Shown here in pieces: positions 1-6,501 of a stretch of 25,599 bases of DNA. The notes under the pieces are model-generated. The model saw only the letters and a list, made by a program, of their open reading frames with translations, was not told the origin of the DNA and ran no database searches. This stretch comes from Lachnospiraceae bacterium UBA1201 (GTDB lineage: Bacteria > Bacillota > Clostridia > Lachnospirales > Lachnospiraceae), in NCBI GenBank assembly GCA_002309675.1, contig DBXX01000084.1, forward strand, positions 1-25,599. The letters are read 5' to 3'. Position 1 is the first letter of the stretch. Each line of letters opens with the position of its first letter. The position numbers and the translations under genes are program-made.

Positions 1-377
1 GGCACGACGGGTCATTGTCCACAGGGCATGCAAACTCGCCGCGGGACATGCTGAGTCGGTTGGCGACGATGGTCCTCACGGGTGGAGTGGATATTCCGCT
101 GCCGGCGGTCGTAGCCCAGATCGCGTCGGCGATCGATATCCTGATCCACGTCGCCAGACTGCGGGACGGAAGCCGAAGGATCCTGTCCATCCATGAGGTC
201 ACAGGGACGCAGGACGGGCAGATCACAACACAGGAATTGTTTGCGTTTCGCGAGAACGGAGAGAAGGAGGGGCGCATTGAGGGGAAACTCTGCAAGACCG
301 AAGCAAAGCTCCGAGGGAGAGAAAAACTATATTTTTCAGGACTGTCTTTGGGGGATGATGTTGTTGGCGGCTCTTAG
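1..377 (+). CDS. tadA: TadA/CpaF-type secretion ATPase, C-terminal fragment
   Basis: This is the C-terminal end of the hexameric ATPase that powers Tad pilus assembly at the inner face of the membrane. The gene starts upstream of the window and the first complete codon is at base 3. The visible part opens with DGSLSTGHANSPRDMLSRL, a hallmark of the CpaF/TadA ATPase family, and continues with the family's QIASAIDILIHVARLRDGSR helix and an EVTG strand. The Walker A and B motifs must lie upstream. The last residues (reading EKLYFSGLSL near the end) fit the normal end of clostridial TadA, so the 3' end looks natural and not truncated. The stop is TAG at 375-377. The next gene, tadB, probably starts inside this one. 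Identification is from remembered family motifs and is firm. Confidence 0.93.
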   Translation, partial: HDGSLSTGHANSPRDMLSRLATMVLTGGVDIPLPAVVAQIASAIDILIHVARLRDGSRRILSIHEVTGTQDGQITTQELFAFRENGEKEGRIEGKLCKTEAKLRGREKLYFSGLSLGDDVVGGS

Positions 378-1035
378 CTGGCTGTTCTTTCACTCGCTGT
401 CGGCGACGATCCTGTTGCTGCCGCTGCTTCGTGTGTTGCATGTGGAGCGGGAAAAGGGGCGGCGGCAGAAGCGGGAGCACGAGAAACGCGTGATGTGTAA
501 GGACGCGGTCATGAGCCTGGCTTCGTCGATGGCGGCCGGATACTCCATGGAAAATGCATTGATCCGTTCGCGAAAGGAGCTGATCCGTCTCTGGGGGGAA
601 GAGGCGTACATTGTGGACAGGTGGAGAAAGATGGAGTGGCAGGTGCACGAGATGCATGTGGCGGCAGAGGAAGCATTTGCCGCGTTTGCGGGGGAAAGCG
701 GGATCGCCGAGGTGGAGTTGCTCGCGCAGCTTTTGGCGGTATCGAAGCGCACGGGAGGCAGCATGGTGCGCCTCCTGAAAATGTGTGCGAAGCAGTTGGA
801 GGACGCGCTCACGGTGGAGGAGGAGATCCAGGCAGGGATCACGCAGGTGAAGTTCGAACAAAAGATCATGATCTTCATGCCGCCGGCCATTCTGATGTAT
901 CTTCAAGTGGGTTCACCGGACATTATTCAACCGCTATACACGACTGCGGTGGGTAGAATTACGATGATCGTATGCTTATTCTTATATTTTGTGGCGATCG
1001 TTGTCGGACGGAAGATGGCGGCGATCCGTGTGTAA
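277..1035 (+). CDS. tadB: TadB-like inner membrane platform protein (T2SSF family)
   Basis: TadB pairs with TadC to form the membrane platform on which the Flp pilus is built. I chose TTG at 277 because a perfect AGGAGG (265-270) lies 6 bases upstream, giving 252 residues, and the frame upstream of it is tadA-overlapping and reads as non-native sequence. The ATGs at 355/358 are alternatives but have poor spacing. Residues about 24-54 form one or two membrane segments. The central part, with the pattern MSLASSMAAGYSMENAL near residue 80, is the type II secretion F-like domain. Two further hydrophobic segments end the protein, the last close to residues 228-247. The gene overlaps the tadA end by about 100 bases if the TTG is right, and is followed 20 bases later by tadC, so translation is probably coupled. 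Family call is firm; the start is less so. Confidence 0.88.
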   Translation: MRGNSARPKQSSEGEKNYIFQDCLWGMMLLAALSWLFFHSLSATILLLPLLRVLHVEREKGRRQKREHEKRVMCKDAVMSLASSMAAGYSMENALIRSRKELIRLWGEEAYIVDRWRKMEWQVHEMHVAAEEAFAAFAGESGIAEVELLAQLLAVSKRTGGSMVRLLKMCAKQLEDALTVEEEIQAGITQVKFEQKIMIFMPPAILMYLQVGSPDIIQPLYTTAVGRITMIVCLFLYFVAIVVGRKMAAIRV

Positions 1036-1055
1036 ACAGAACATGGGAGGGGACG

Positions 1056-2432
1056 ATGGAAGCAATGGTGTTTATGGTAACTGCGGCAGCGGCTGGGTTT
1101 GCGATCCTTCGGTTTCGGGAGTCGATCCGGATTCTCTTTCAGACGAAACTCGCGCCGACACGAAAAGAACAGTATTCGCTCGCATTTCCCAGGGAGCACG
1201 CGACGGATGCTTTTTGGAAGATCAAACGGGAGCAGCTTATCGTGGTGGCTGTCGTCGTGGTGTGCGGGGTACTACTGGCTCTTCTGGCGCCTGAACAGGA
1301 AGAGGACACGATGGGCGAAAACGGAGCCATCGCGCGGCCGGAATTCTCCGCAGGGAATATGCGCGTGTATTTGCAGGTGAAGGGGGAAAGTGAGAGTGAC
1401 ACTTTTGAGAGAGAAGTCGCACTGTCGGTAGGAGAGAAACAGCCGGACGCACAGGGGCTGGAGCAGCTTTTTGAGGAAGGATTTGCGGAGGGGGAACGCC
1501 TGTTGTCGAAGGGCAATGCTTCCCTTTCGAGGATCGAGCATAATCTGGATCTTCCGGAAGAGATCGGGGATTATCTGAAGGCGAATTGGAAGTCCGATGC
1601 GCCCGAATATCTGAGCAGTTTCGGGCGCATCGCAGAGGAGGTGCCGGAAGAGGGAGTTTCGGTTCACATGAAATTGACCTTGTCATTTCGGGAGCAGGAG
1701 AGAGAACGCGTCTACGATCTGCGTGTTTATCCGAAGGCGGATGAGAGATCCTTCGCCGAGCGGCTGGAAAGTTTCATACAGCAGGAGGCTGAAAAGGGCG
1801 ACGCGGAGGCACATTTGCCGAGTGAGTTCGAAGGGTTTTCATTAGCGTATGCGAAACCGCAGGGGACTTCGACCCGCGTCGGAATCCTGGCACTGGCCAT
1901 CTGTGCGGCGGCTCTTCTCTATGTTTCGAGGGGTAAGCAGTTGGAACGGGCACTGGATGAAAGGAAGGAAAGTCTGGAGCGGGATTACCCCGAGATCGTT
2001 TCGAAATTGACGCTGTATTTCAGCGCAGGCATGACCATTCGCACTGCATGGGAGCGGATGGTCGGAGAATATGAGAACACACGGGAACAGACCGGGTGTA
2101 CGCGCTATGGATATGAGGAGATGAGAAGGACGCTCTCCGGTATGCAGACCGGTACATTTGAGGGTGAGGCATACGGACAGTTCGGTCGGCGGTGCGGTAG
2201 TTACGGTTATCTAAAACTGGGTACTCTTTTGGAGGAAAATGTGCGCACGGGACTGGCAGATCTGCCGAAACTTTTGGAAACGGAAGTAAATGCAGCCCGG
2301 GATATGCGGCTTCTGCAAGCGAAACAAATGGGCGAAAAAGCGAAGACCAAGCTCTTACTGCCCATGTTGCTGCTGCTGGTGATCGTCATGGTCATCGTAA
2401 TGGTGCCGGCTTATCTTAGCACCGGAATATGA
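1056..2432 (+). CDS. tadC: TadC-like platform protein with a large extracytoplasmic insert
   Basis: This is the second platform protein of the Tad system. ATG 1056 follows GGGAGGGG (1045-1052) and gives 458 residues, longer than the roughly 280-320 of classical TadC. The order is: short membrane segment near residues 2-20, second segment about 60-79, a charged hydrophilic stretch at 80-274, a third segment 275-290, the T2SSF-like domain about 305-420 (conserved-looking YFSAGMTIRTAWERM), and a final segment 434-452. The T2SSF part is typical of TadC; the roughly 195-residue stretch between segments 2 and 3 is extra. By simple alternation it would lie outside the cell if the C-terminal domain is cytoplasmic. 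I recall that long F-type proteins of this kind occur in Clostridia, but I cannot name the inserted domain. Its stop overlaps the extended frame of the pilin gene that follows. Confidence 0.87.
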   Translation: MEAMVFMVTAAAAGFAILRFRESIRILFQTKLAPTRKEQYSLAFPREHATDAFWKIKREQLIVVAVVVVCGVLLALLAPEQEEDTMGENGAIARPEFSAGNMRVYLQVKGESESDTFEREVALSVGEKQPDAQGLEQLFEEGFAEGERLLSKGNASLSRIEHNLDLPEEIGDYLKANWKSDAPEYLSSFGRIAEEVPEEGVSVHMKLTLSFREQERERVYDLRVYPKADERSFAERLESFIQQEAEKGDAEAHLPSEFEGFSLAYAKPQGTSTRVGILALAICAAALLYVSRGKQLERALDERKESLERDYPEIVSKLTLYFSAGMTIRTAWERMVGEYENTREQTGCTRYGYEEMRRTLSGMQTGTFEGEAYGQFGRRCGSYGYLKLGTLLEENVRTGLADLPKLLETEVNAARDMRLLQAKQMGEKAKTKLLLPMLLLLVIVMVIVMVPAYLSTGI

Positions 2433-2470
2433 TAAAAACAGGCGACTTTAGTCGCGGAAAGGAGCAGTGT

Positions 2471-2761
2471 ATGGAGGAAATGATGCGTTCTATGATGGAG
2501 GAGTGTATGGTAAACGGTTCGGAGGAGGACCACTCGGAGACAGAGTTCGAAGAAAAAGTCCTGCTTATGCGAGAAGAGGAGGAAGCGGAAAATGAGGAGG
2601 AGATCCCCGGTCTGATGAATGACAACCGGGGCATCGGGGTGATCGAGATGGTATTGATACTGGTCGTTTTAGTCGGTCTGGTGCTGATATTCAAAAACCA
2701 ATTAAACTCGATCATCAGCGATGTGTTTGATAAGGTGAATTCGACGATCAACAGACTATAA
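2471..2761 (+). CDS. flp: Flp-type IVb pilin with a long acidic leader
   Basis: This is the probable major pilin of the Tad system. Near the C-terminus it carries a type IVb processing site: G54 followed by IGVIEM, with the essential Glu at +5 (E59), then an unbroken hydrophobic helix (MVLILVVLVGLVLIFK) and a short tail. Met replaces the usual Tyr at +6, which is common in the Flp1 group of Firmicutes. Mature size would be 42 residues. ATG 2471 is preceded by AAAGGAG (2458-2464) and gives 96 residues, with a 54-residue leader very rich in Glu. Most Flp leaders are far shorter. An internal ATG at 2615 would give a normal 48-residue prepilin, with AGGAGG 14 bases upstream (2595-2600). The start is therefore open, but the pilin identity is solid. 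It sits between tadC and the DUF5702 gene, as expected. Confidence 0.85.
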   Translation: MEEMMRSMMEECMVNGSEEDHSETEFEEKVLLMREEEEAENEEEIPGLMNDNRGIGVIEMVLILVVLVGLVLIFKNQLNSIISDVFDKVNSTINRL

Positions 2762-2779
2762 ATACAGGAGGAACTGTCT

Positions 2780-4408
2780 ATGCGTGCGAAGAAGGGGCTC
2801 AAGGGAGTGATCACGGTCTATGTTTCACTGGTTTTCCTGTTGATGATGAGCTTGCTGGCGGCTCTTTTGGAAACCGCACGTGTGTATGGCCTTCGGGTAC
2901 GCCTGCAGATGGCGTCACGCGGAGGCCTGGACAGCCTGTTTTCGATGTATTCCAAGCCATTGTTTGAGAACTATGGGATCCTGATGCTGGATGAAAGTTT
3001 CGGTTACGACCAGCCCGTGGCGGATGCATTTAAGAATGTCATTCGCGAGAATATGAAGTACGATCTGGATCAGAATAAGGGGATGATCCTGGGACGGACG
3101 TTTCAATTGTTCGATCTGCATTTCGAAGATATGGAGATCACGAAAACGATACGCGCTGTCGATGACGGCGGTGTGTACTTTGCGCAGAGCGCGATCGACA
3201 TGATGAAATACCGCGTTCCGGCGAGTGCGTTTTCTTCTTTTACGTCGATCCTCGGGATGTATGAAAATGCAGAAGACGCGAAGCAATCGATCGAGGAAGG
3301 GGGCGGAGCCGTCGAGAGCGAAGACTGGAATACGTACGTGACCACGGCCGCGCCGGAGACATTGCCTGCACCGGAAAGCACGGTGGTTGTTTCAGAGGCA
3401 GGAATGGCGGGGAGCGTGGCCGAAACGGGAACAGGAGAAACAGAGGCTCCTGTAACGACCGAGGAAGCCACCACGGTCGATTACAACGCAGAGGCGGATG
3501 AGGCGGTCGATAAAAGTATCATCGGCGTCGTAAAGGACTTCCTGAAGGGCAATGTCCTGAAGATCTATGGCCTGAAGGATGCCGAGATATCCAAAGGAAA
3601 GCGAAATATCAAAGAGGCAGTGTCGAAGAAGCATGGAAAGGATAAGGTCTCGGAGATCTCCGAGGGCGTGATGAGCGAGGCGGTGACGGACTTTCTGTTC
3701 GGGGAATACGTCATGGAATACCTGCAGGATTTTCAGGAGCAGAAGAATAAAGAAAAGAAGAACGAGGGGCAGCTTCGGTACGAGGTGGAATATGTTCTGA
3801 TCGGAAAGGACAATGATAAAGATAATCTGCTCGGAGTGCTTAACCGGATCTACGGAACGCGTGTGGCGTTTAATTCATTTGCCGTGCTGGCGAACCCGCA
3901 GTGCCAAAAGGAAGCAGCAGCGACTGCTTCTGCGGTCATCGGTTGGACGGGAATCGTCCCGTTGGTCCTGGGCGTGCAATGGTTGCTTCTGGAAACGATG
4001 GCGCTCGCGGAGAGCGTTCTCGACATGCGTGCAATCGTGGACGGGAAGAAGATACCCTTGTTTAAGTCTGCAGCGCAGTGGAGCGTCAGGCTGACGAACG
4101 GAGTACAACTACTGACCTCCGGCGCGCAGAGTAAAGAAATGGCCGGAGGCTTCGATTACCAAACCTATGAGAGGATCCTGCTCTTTTTCGAAAAGAATAA
4201 AAGCAAATATCTGCAGACCATGGACATTATCGAATGGGGCATGCAGAAGAGCGATCCTGGCTTCCATATGGATGACTGCGTTTATGCAGTTGAGATCGAA
4301 GCGCAGGCTTCGGCAGGGAGATTGTTTTCCAAACTGATCGTTTTAGTACCGACACTCTTTTTACCGCATAGTTACTCCTTTATGCAAAAGGATGCACGTA
4401 GTTATTAA
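2780..4408 (+). CDS. DUF5702 family protein of the Tad locus
   Basis: The protein has 542 residues, starting at ATG 2780 after AGGAGG (2766-2771). It opens with a short basic segment and one membrane helix (about residues 9-31, reading GVITVYVSLVFLLMMSLL), followed by the RVRLQMASRGGLDSLFSMYS pattern that marks DUF5702 proteins in clostridial Tad loci. The rest is predicted to be outside the cell. Residues about 188-240 form a Thr/Ala/Glu/Pro-rich, low-complexity linker. Beyond it lies a mixed helical region including the IGWTGIVPLVLGVQWLLLE stretch and an ESVLDMRA motif typical of the family's C-terminal half. A weak hydrophobic stretch is near the end. Its role is not established; by position and topology it plays the part TadG plays in Gram-negative Tad systems, an anchored surface component. 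That role is inference. Confidence 0.8.
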   Translation: MRAKKGLKGVITVYVSLVFLLMMSLLAALLETARVYGLRVRLQMASRGGLDSLFSMYSKPLFENYGILMLDESFGYDQPVADAFKNVIRENMKYDLDQNKGMILGRTFQLFDLHFEDMEITKTIRAVDDGGVYFAQSAIDMMKYRVPASAFSSFTSILGMYENAEDAKQSIEEGGGAVESEDWNTYVTTAAPETLPAPESTVVVSEAGMAGSVAETGTGETEAPVTTEEATTVDYNAEADEAVDKSIIGVVKDFLKGNVLKIYGLKDAEISKGKRNIKEAVSKKHGKDKVSEISEGVMSEAVTDFLFGEYVMEYLQDFQEQKNKEKKNEGQLRYEVEYVLIGKDNDKDNLLGVLNRIYGTRVAFNSFAVLANPQCQKEAAATASAVIGWTGIVPLVLGVQWLLLETMALAESVLDMRAIVDGKKIPLFKSAAQWSVRLTNGVQLLTSGAQSKEMAGGFDYQTYERILLFFEKNKSKYLQTMDIIEWGMQKSDPGFHMDDCVYAVEIEAQASAGRLFSKLIVLVPTLFLPHSYSFMQKDARSY

Positions 4409-4416
4409 CAGAGACA

Positions 4417-4562
4417 GGGGGTGATATCCGATGGCCTTTCCGAAAACAGTATGCAAAGCCTCTGAAACAGGTGAATACAGAATGGTTTCGTTCAGCGACC
4501 TACCGCTCTCAAACATAAGAACAACTACATCCCATTCGGAAAGGGCATCCGATATCACCCCC
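4417..4562. repeat. 28-bp inverted repeat around the tadE-like gene start
   Basis: The left arm is 4417-4444 and the right arm is 4535-4562. The reverse complement of the left arm matches the right arm at 26 of 28 positions; the outer ends read GGGGGTGATATC and GATATCACCCCC. The arms enclose 90 bases, a multiple of three. The left arm holds the candidate Shine-Dalgarno and ATG 4431 of the tadE-like gene; the right arm is coding. No target-site duplication is obvious (flanks CAGAGACA and GGCCGGCG). As RNA it would form a very long stem that sequesters the start. As DNA it could be an invertible segment or a small MITE-like element. I saw no second copy in the window and no recombinase gene. 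Confidence 0.85.
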
Positions 4563-5483
4563 GGCCGGCGCAGGGTAGGTGTAAAAGGAAGTCTCACGAT
4601 CGAAGCGGCGTTGGTGCTCCCGATCGTTGTATTTGTCCTTCTGGGAGTCAGTTATTTCTTTCGCGTCATGGCCATTCAGACGAGGATCGCGGAAACGCTG
4701 AATCGGGTCGTTGAGGAGATCACCGCTTGCGCCGATCTCGGGGAGAAGATGCCCGGGTTATTTTCAACCGAACAGGATGGGACCATCCTGACCCGGTCAG
4801 AGGAAGACGCACAGCAGGAGATCCTTTCTAATTTCAACGTTTCGGTGAGCGCGGTCGCGCGGCATGGGCTGGAGATCGGTCTGCTGAATGTTTTATTTGA
4901 TCGATACCTCGCGAAGGACTACCTGGAGGCTTCGCCCATCGTGGACGGGTCCCGAGGTCTGTCTTTTAATGGAACTTTGTTGACTCCGGATACAGAGTAT
5001 CTCGATGCACATGTCAGTTATACCGTGCATCTCTGGGGATTACCGCCGGGGCTGAATGAGATCGATCTGTCACAGCGGTGTCGCAGACGATATTGGCGTG
5101 GATATGACACGTCGAAAAGCGAGGGGCAACAGGACGGAGAGACAGTATATGTCACGGAATACGGACGTGTCTACCATACATTTCGCGACTGTTCGAATTT
5201 GAACCGAAGCATTAAGACGGTAGCAGCCGACCATGTTTCCGAAGAACGGAATGAATATGGCGGGAAGTACAAAGCTTGTGAGTTTTGTATACGAAACCAG
5301 AATGACGTATATTACTACATCACGACCGACGGCGACCGGTATCATTCCCGCACGGATTGCGGTGCATTGATCCGATACATCCATACGGTCAATCGTTCGG
5401 AAGTCGGCACGAAACCGTTGTGTTCCGTGTGCGCGGCGCGTGAGGAAGAAAAAAGGAGAGGGGCAATACCGGGAGGAGGTTAA
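4431..5483 (+). CDS. TadE-like pseudopilin with C-terminal paired Cys repeats
   Basis: The TadE signature is GSLTIEAALVLPIVVFVLL at residues 53-71, with the processing-type Glu at 58 and a membrane helix following. The C-terminal part is predicted outside the cell. Residues 239-286 and 293-334 are two copies of a module: a strand, Y-H near the turn, a Cys six or so residues later (C254, C310), then a C-x-x-C (C283/C286, C331/C334). That spacing suggests metal binding. The ORF start ATG 4431 lies 9 bases after GGGGG (4417-4421), but both are inside one arm of a 28-bp inverted repeat, and residues 1-47 look unlike a TadE N-terminus. An alternative start is ATG 4482 (333 residues), 7 bases after AGGTGA (4469-4474), located in the loop between the arms. 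The prepilin peptidase gene follows within 3 bases. Confidence 0.82.
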   Translation: MAFPKTVCKASETGEYRMVSFSDLPLSNIRTTTSHSERASDITPGRRRVGVKGSLTIEAALVLPIVVFVLLGVSYFFRVMAIQTRIAETLNRVVEEITACADLGEKMPGLFSTEQDGTILTRSEEDAQQEILSNFNVSVSAVARHGLEIGLLNVLFDRYLAKDYLEASPIVDGSRGLSFNGTLLTPDTEYLDAHVSYTVHLWGLPPGLNEIDLSQRCRRRYWRGYDTSKSEGQQDGETVYVTEYGRVYHTFRDCSNLNRSIKTVAADHVSEERNEYGGKYKACEFCIRNQNDVYYYITTDGDRYHSRTDCGALIRYIHTVNRSEVGTKPLCSVCAAREEEKRRGAIPGGG

Positions 5484-5485
5484 GC

Positions 5486-5914
5486 ATGCGTGCCATTTAT
5501 TCGGTCGGAATGTTTTTGATGCTTCTGGTCGGGAGCATCGAGGATCTGAAGGATCGCCGTATCAACCCGTATTGGCTCCTCCTTCATGCCGGTTTCGCTG
5601 TGGGGGCGAGGCTTGTTTTCGGGGAGATGATGCCGGGTCTGGCAGGTATAAGCATAGGCGTTTTACTGATCGGTGCCGCTTTTGTATCGCGACAGAAGGT
5701 CGGATACGGAGACGGTCTGGTGTTCGTGGTGTGTGGCCTGTATCTCGGCTTTTGGGCGAATTTCAGTCTGCTGTTTCTTTCGTTGTTGTTATGTGCTCTG
5801 GGCGGATCATTTCTGATGGCGATCGGTAAGATTAAAAAAGGGCAGGCGCTGCCGTTTATTCCGTTTGTGATGGGAGCATTTGTCTGTGCGATGGTTTTTG
5901 AGGTCGTCGGATAG
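5486..5914 (+). CDS. tadV: Prepilin peptidase of the Tad system (TadV/CpaA, A24 family)
   Basis: This is the membrane aspartyl peptidase that cleaves the leader from Flp and TadE-like prepilins. The protein has 142 residues, the short form without the N-methyltransferase domain seen in PilD. The first catalytic Asp is in the SIEDLKDRRIN loop (D20, with D23 nearby), where the family pattern is D-x-x-x-x-x-I. The second is D76 in the GYGDG motif (residues 73-77), the GxGD signature. Four to six hydrophobic segments cover the rest. ATG 5486 follows GGAGGAGG (about 5471-5478), which itself overlaps the end of the tadE-like gene, indicating translational coupling. Its obvious substrates are the pilin at 2471-2761 and the two TadE-like proteins next to it. 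Confidence 0.9.
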   Translation: MRAIYSVGMFLMLLVGSIEDLKDRRINPYWLLLHAGFAVGARLVFGEMMPGLAGISIGVLLIGAAFVSRQKVGYGDGLVFVVCGLYLGFWANFSLLFLSLLLCALGGSFLMAIGKIKKGQALPFIPFVMGAFVCAMVFEVVG

Positions 5915-5930
5915 AGGATAAGGAGAAGCT

Positions 5931-6476
5931 ATGGAAGGTGTGGATCAGGCAAAAAACGGCCGGCCGTTCTGGGGCGGTGCCATGGTCGTGGAAGCATCCT
6001 ACTTATTTCTTTTGATCTTCCTGGTATTTACGGTCATCGTATGTGAGGGCGCGTATCTGCACGATTGTTATATCCTGTATGCGAAGGCACAGAAGTGCGC
6101 CGTGGATGTGACGAAAGAAGTTGTGAGCGATGTTGTGGACGGAAAGATCGATCTGGCTGCCTGGAAGGATAGGGGCTTGCTCTGGCAGGTGACCGACGGG
6201 CACACGGACCAGGAGACAAAGGCAAAGAAAACACTTATGGATCAGGCGAATGAGGGGCTCCTGTTTTCTCAAAAGATCGATGCAGAAGTGGCAGTTCGCG
6301 CCTATGAGGTGGAAGTGAAATATCATTTGAATTATTCTATGCCGCTCATGAATGTGTTTTATCATTTTCACCTGACACCGCCGAGGGAGACCACGATCAC
6401 GGCGGTCGCAGGCTACGTGGAGCAGGAGGAGTTTTTGCGGCTACTCCACAGCCTGTTCATAAAGAAGAAAGCGTAA
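5931..6476 (+). CDS. Second TadE-like pseudopilin
   Basis: The protein has 181 residues from ATG 5931, with AAGGAG a few bases upstream. The N-terminus shows a TadE-like pattern: a Gly-Ala turn at 16-17, Glu at 21 (VVEASYLFLLIF), then one membrane helix to about residue 38. The remaining 140 residues are hydrophilic and predicted extracytoplasmic, with a helical middle rich in Lys, Asp and Gln and a beta-like stretch (about 120-160). Tad loci usually carry two or more minor pilin-like proteins, and this one is flanked by the prepilin peptidase and the FHA gene. It lacks the Cys modules of the first TadE-like protein. No strong sequence identity beyond the N-terminal helix was recognised, so the call rests on that helix, size and position. 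Confidence 0.72.
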   Translation: MEGVDQAKNGRPFWGGAMVVEASYLFLLIFLVFTVIVCEGAYLHDCYILYAKAQKCAVDVTKEVVSDVVDGKIDLAAWKDRGLLWQVTDGHTDQETKAKKTLMDQANEGLLFSQKIDAEVAVRAYEVEVKYHLNYSMPLMNVFYHFHLTPPRETTITAVAGYVEQEEFLRLLHSLFIKKKA

Positions 6477-6501
6477 GAGTCATCGCAACGGGAGGATAGT
6501 T

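Noticed and set aside
4361..4597. Minus-strand open frame through the inverted repeat
   Set aside because: It exists because the repeat is palindromic; no ribosome binding site and no family resemblance.
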